From: Roseimaritima sediminicola | Lineage (GTDB): Bacteria > Planctomycetota > Planctomycetia > Pirellulales > Pirellulaceae | DNA: 64,000 nt | NCBI RefSeq assembly: GCF_009618275.1 | Contig: NZ_WIAD01000002.1 | Span: 62,001 to 126,000, forward strand | Direction: 5' to 3' | In this document: in pieces, positions 61,916 through 64,000 of the stretch | How the letters are laid out: each line of letters begins with the position of its first letter | Position numbering within the stretch: position 1 is the first letter of the stretch | Notes under the pieces: generated by a model | What the model saw: only the letters and a program-made list of their open reading frames with translations | What the model was told of the DNA's origin: nothing | The model's database searches: none | Position numbers and translations under genes: made by a program

Positions 61916-64000
61916 ATGACAGAAGCAACTCCCGGGCTGCGAAACGCCCGATGCACCACCGGCCTGTTGATTCTGTGCGTCTTGTGTGGGACGTCGACCG
62001 CGTTGGTGCAAACTGCCGGAGCGCAGAACGAGACCCCACACAGTCAGGCCACGCCGAACGAGGTGGTGCTGGCGTCGGCCGGGCAAGCAAAAATCCCGGT
62101 GAGGGTTCGCGAACATGCGGATCCGCAAATTGTGGAAGCGGCGACGGAACTGGCGGAACAACTGAGCCGCATCAGCGGCGCATCGTTCCGCGTGGAAACG
62201 ATCACGCCGCCGGCCACCGCAAACACACCGGGCATCGTGGTGGGATTAGTAGGCGACGTCCAAGACGTGCCTTTCGACGTGACCCTGCCCGCGCAATCCG
62301 GAAGCCCGGATCAGTACCTGCTGCGAACCACCGCCGATGGACTGTACCTGCTGGGCACCACTGCGGAGGCTGTCCAGTGCGCGGTCTGGGATCTGTTGCA
62401 CCGCCTGGGATACCGGCAGTACTTCCTGACCGACACCTGGGAAGTCGTTCCGCAAACGTCGCATCTGACGGTCGCCGTCAATGTCGTCGAGCAACCCGAT
62501 TTTGTGACTCGGCAGGCGCCGCGCGGCGCACCCTGGTCCGATACCCAGCTGTGGAACCGGTGGCGGAAACGCAATCGGATGAACGCTTCTTTCTCGCTGA
62601 GCACGGGACACGCCTACGGTGGCATCGTCCGCCGGAATCGAGAAACCTTCGAACAACATCCGGAATACTTTGCCCTGGTTGACGGCCAGCGGCGAAACGG
62701 GGCCAACGCAAAGTTTTGTATCAGCAACGCAGGTTTGCGAGAGCTGGTGGTTGCCGATGCAGTGCGGCAGATCAAAGCGGATCCGCAGCGCGACAGTTTG
62801 TCGGTGGATCCGTCGGACGGCGGTGGCTGGTGCGAATGCCAAGCCTGTGCGGCGATGGGCAGTGTCAGCGACCGCGCGGTCACGCTGGCCAATGAGACGG
62901 CCACGGCGATCAACTCGCTGGGAGCGGGCGAAAAGTACGTGGGAATGTACGCCTACAACGATCACAGCCCGCCGCCGAGTATCGAGGTGCATCCGCACGT
63001 CGTGATCAGTGTGGCGACCGCCTTTATTCGCGGCGGGTACTCGGTCGAGGAACTGGTTTCGGGCTGGCAGCGGCAGGGCGCGACGTTGGGCATCCGTGAT
63101 TACCACGACGTGTTTGCCTGGAGCCACGACCTTCCCCGAAAAGCTCGCGGCGGCAATCTCGATTACTTGACCCGCACCGTCGCGTATTTCTACGACCACG
63201 GTGCGCGGTTCATGAACTCCGAAAACATGGACAGCTGGGGCGCCAATGGATTGGGGTACTGGTTGACGCCACAGATGCTGTGGGATGTCGACAACACGCA
63301 GCGCGTCGATACGCTGGTTGACGATTTTCTGGACCGCGCGTTCGGGGCGGCTCGCAAACCGATGGGTGAGTTTTATCGTTTGCTGAATCGCGACCACGAC
63401 GCGGTCCGTTCGCATCAGGACGTGGTCGCCAGGATGTATCGCCGCTTGGCCGAGGCCCGCGAATTAAACGAGGATGCGGCCGTCGACGCACGGCTGGATG
63501 ATTTGATCCTCTACACGCGTTACCTGGAACTGTACGGCCAGTACCGCAGCGCCGACGGACCGCCCCGCCAACAGGCGTTCGAGCAGGTTTGGCGGCATGC
63601 CTACCGGATGCGTGACCGCATGATGTTGTCGACCGTCGCCCTGTGCGATCGAGATCGGTTTCGCGATTCCCGCGTGCAGGTCCCCGAAGATCCCAGCGAC
63701 TGGCAGAGCAGCGAACCGTTCACAGCCGCGGAGATCGCCGAAATCCTCTCGGCGGGCATCGCCGCCAACGAGCCCACGGTGTTGGATTTCGCAGCCAAAC
63801 GCTACAGCGAAGATCTGGTGCCGGCCAGCGGGCTGGGGCTGTCGCCGGTTCCGCCTGGCCGTTACGACCCACGCGGACGCGGCCGACAACAGGTGTTCAC
63901 TTGGTTGGCGGAGGATCAGCGAGAGGTTCGGCTGGACGTCACCGGGGGACTGATCGCGCACTACCGGGATCGCGGCAACGTTCGGTTCTGGTTGTACTCG
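61916..64000 (+). CDS. DUF4838-domain protein, cut by the window end
   Basis: An open frame of 695 codons runs from the ATG at 61916 to the last base of the window. The visible part has a signal peptide (TGLLILCVLCGTSTALVQTAGA), then a region resembling the N-terminal domain of alpha-glucuronidase/GH20-type enzymes (ATELAEQLSRISGASF, LLHRLGYRQYF). A DUF4838 domain follows, with GHAYGG, DPSDGGGWCECQAC and WGANGLGYWLTPQMLW. DUF4838 proteins are predicted extracellular glycoside-active enzymes; no activity is established. It is divergent from the DUF1080 gene, 134 bp apart. The stop lies outside the window. Confidence 0.87.
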   Translation, partial: MTEATPGLRNARCTTGLLILCVLCGTSTALVQTAGAQNETPHSQATPNEVVLASAGQAKIPVRVREHADPQIVEAATELAEQLSRISGASFRVETITPPATANTPGIVVGLVGDVQDVPFDVTLPAQSGSPDQYLLRTTADGLYLLGTTAEAVQCAVWDLLHRLGYRQYFLTDTWEVVPQTSHLTVAVNVVEQPDFVTRQAPRGAPWSDTQLWNRWRKRNRMNASFSLSTGHAYGGIVRRNRETFEQHPEYFALVDGQRRNGANAKFCISNAGLRELVVADAVRQIKADPQRDSLSVDPSDGGGWCECQACAAMGSVSDRAVTLANETATAINSLGAGEKYVGMYAYNDHSPPPSIEVHPHVVISVATAFIRGGYSVEELVSGWQRQGATLGIRDYHDVFAWSHDLPRKARGGNLDYLTRTVAYFYDHGARFMNSENMDSWGANGLGYWLTPQMLWDVDNTQRVDTLVDDFLDRAFGAARKPMGEFYRLLNRDHDAVRSHQDVVARMYRRLAEARELNEDAAVDARLDDLILYTRYLELYGQYRSADGPPRQQAFEQVWRHAYRMRDRMMLSTVALCDRDRFRDSRVQVPEDPSDWQSSEPFTAAEIAEILSAGIAANEPTVLDFAAKRYSEDLVPASGLGLSPVPPGRYDPRGRGRQQVFTWLAEDQREVRLDVTGGLIAHYRDRGNVRFWLYS

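Overview
The window reads as a chromosomal segment of a planctomycete, most likely of the family Pirellulaceae. Signs of this are the high G+C content, many secreted proteins, weak or absent Shine-Dalgarno sites, a PVC-type cytochrome c dehydrogenase, DUF1080 (3-keto-disaccharide hydrolase) proteins, a DUF4838 protein, a sulfatase-modifying-factor-like secreted protein, EF-hand and NHL secreted proteins, and a LutABC set. I see no prophage, transposase, integrase or CRISPR array. Genus-level placement is not possible from sequence reading alone.

Layout. 1-10.2 kb: an RtcB-type RNA ligase, a GGCT-like protein, a cold-shock protein with its own terminator, a secreted TPR-redoxin protein overlapping an M42 peptidase, an NHL protein, a rhomboid protease and a Na+/Ca2+ exchanger. 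10.3-20.3 kb (minus strand): a compact five-gene operon (WGR-DUF4132, MoxR AAA+, DUF5682, VWA, SWIM-like) with the same gene order as the poorly understood E. coli yehI-yehL-yehM-yehP-yehQ locus. 20.5-25 kb: an MscS channel, then a minus-strand operon encoding a c-type cytochrome, a zinc-ribbon/GYF membrane protein and a PHP protein. 25.2-29.2 kb: an OmpA-like lipoprotein and lutABC. 29.4-30.8 kb: DUF2203, csrA and tRNA-Glu(UUC) with a strong terminator. 30.9-43.3 kb: a radical SAM protein, then DNA double-strand-break processing genes (AddB, an AddA lacking a nuclease domain, and an SbcD/SbcC-like pair). 43.4-51 kb: dapA, an EF-hand protein, mnmE, a SUMF-like protein, rpiB and rpsA (six S1 domains). 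51.2-64 kb: secreted phosphoesterases, a PVC-type heme dehydrogenase, a triple-DUF1080 protein, a kelch-like protein, another EEP hydrolase, a single-DUF1080 protein and a DUF4838 protein cut by the window end.

The non-coding DNA is unusually structured. There are two copies of a ~173 bp element with 11-bp terminal inverted repeats and a long internal hairpin (21.6 and 29.2 kb). A 248 bp nested palindromic element with perfect 22-bp ends sits between heptamer arrays (38.1 kb). There is a three-member REP-like family (8.9, 48.3 and 51.1 kb) and a 3 x 33 bp tandem array (53.1 kb). Several genes carry in-frame minisatellites (TPR-redoxin, zinc-ribbon/GYF, AddB, EF-hand, SUMF-like and PVC dehydrogenase).

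How the genes may work together: the 10.3-20.3 kb operon looks like one NTP-driven multiprotein machine. The 32-43 kb block supplies end resection and recombination. The 53-64 kb block looks like an extracytoplasmic carbohydrate oxidation and hydrolysis set. These functional groupings are inferences from family membership and gene order.
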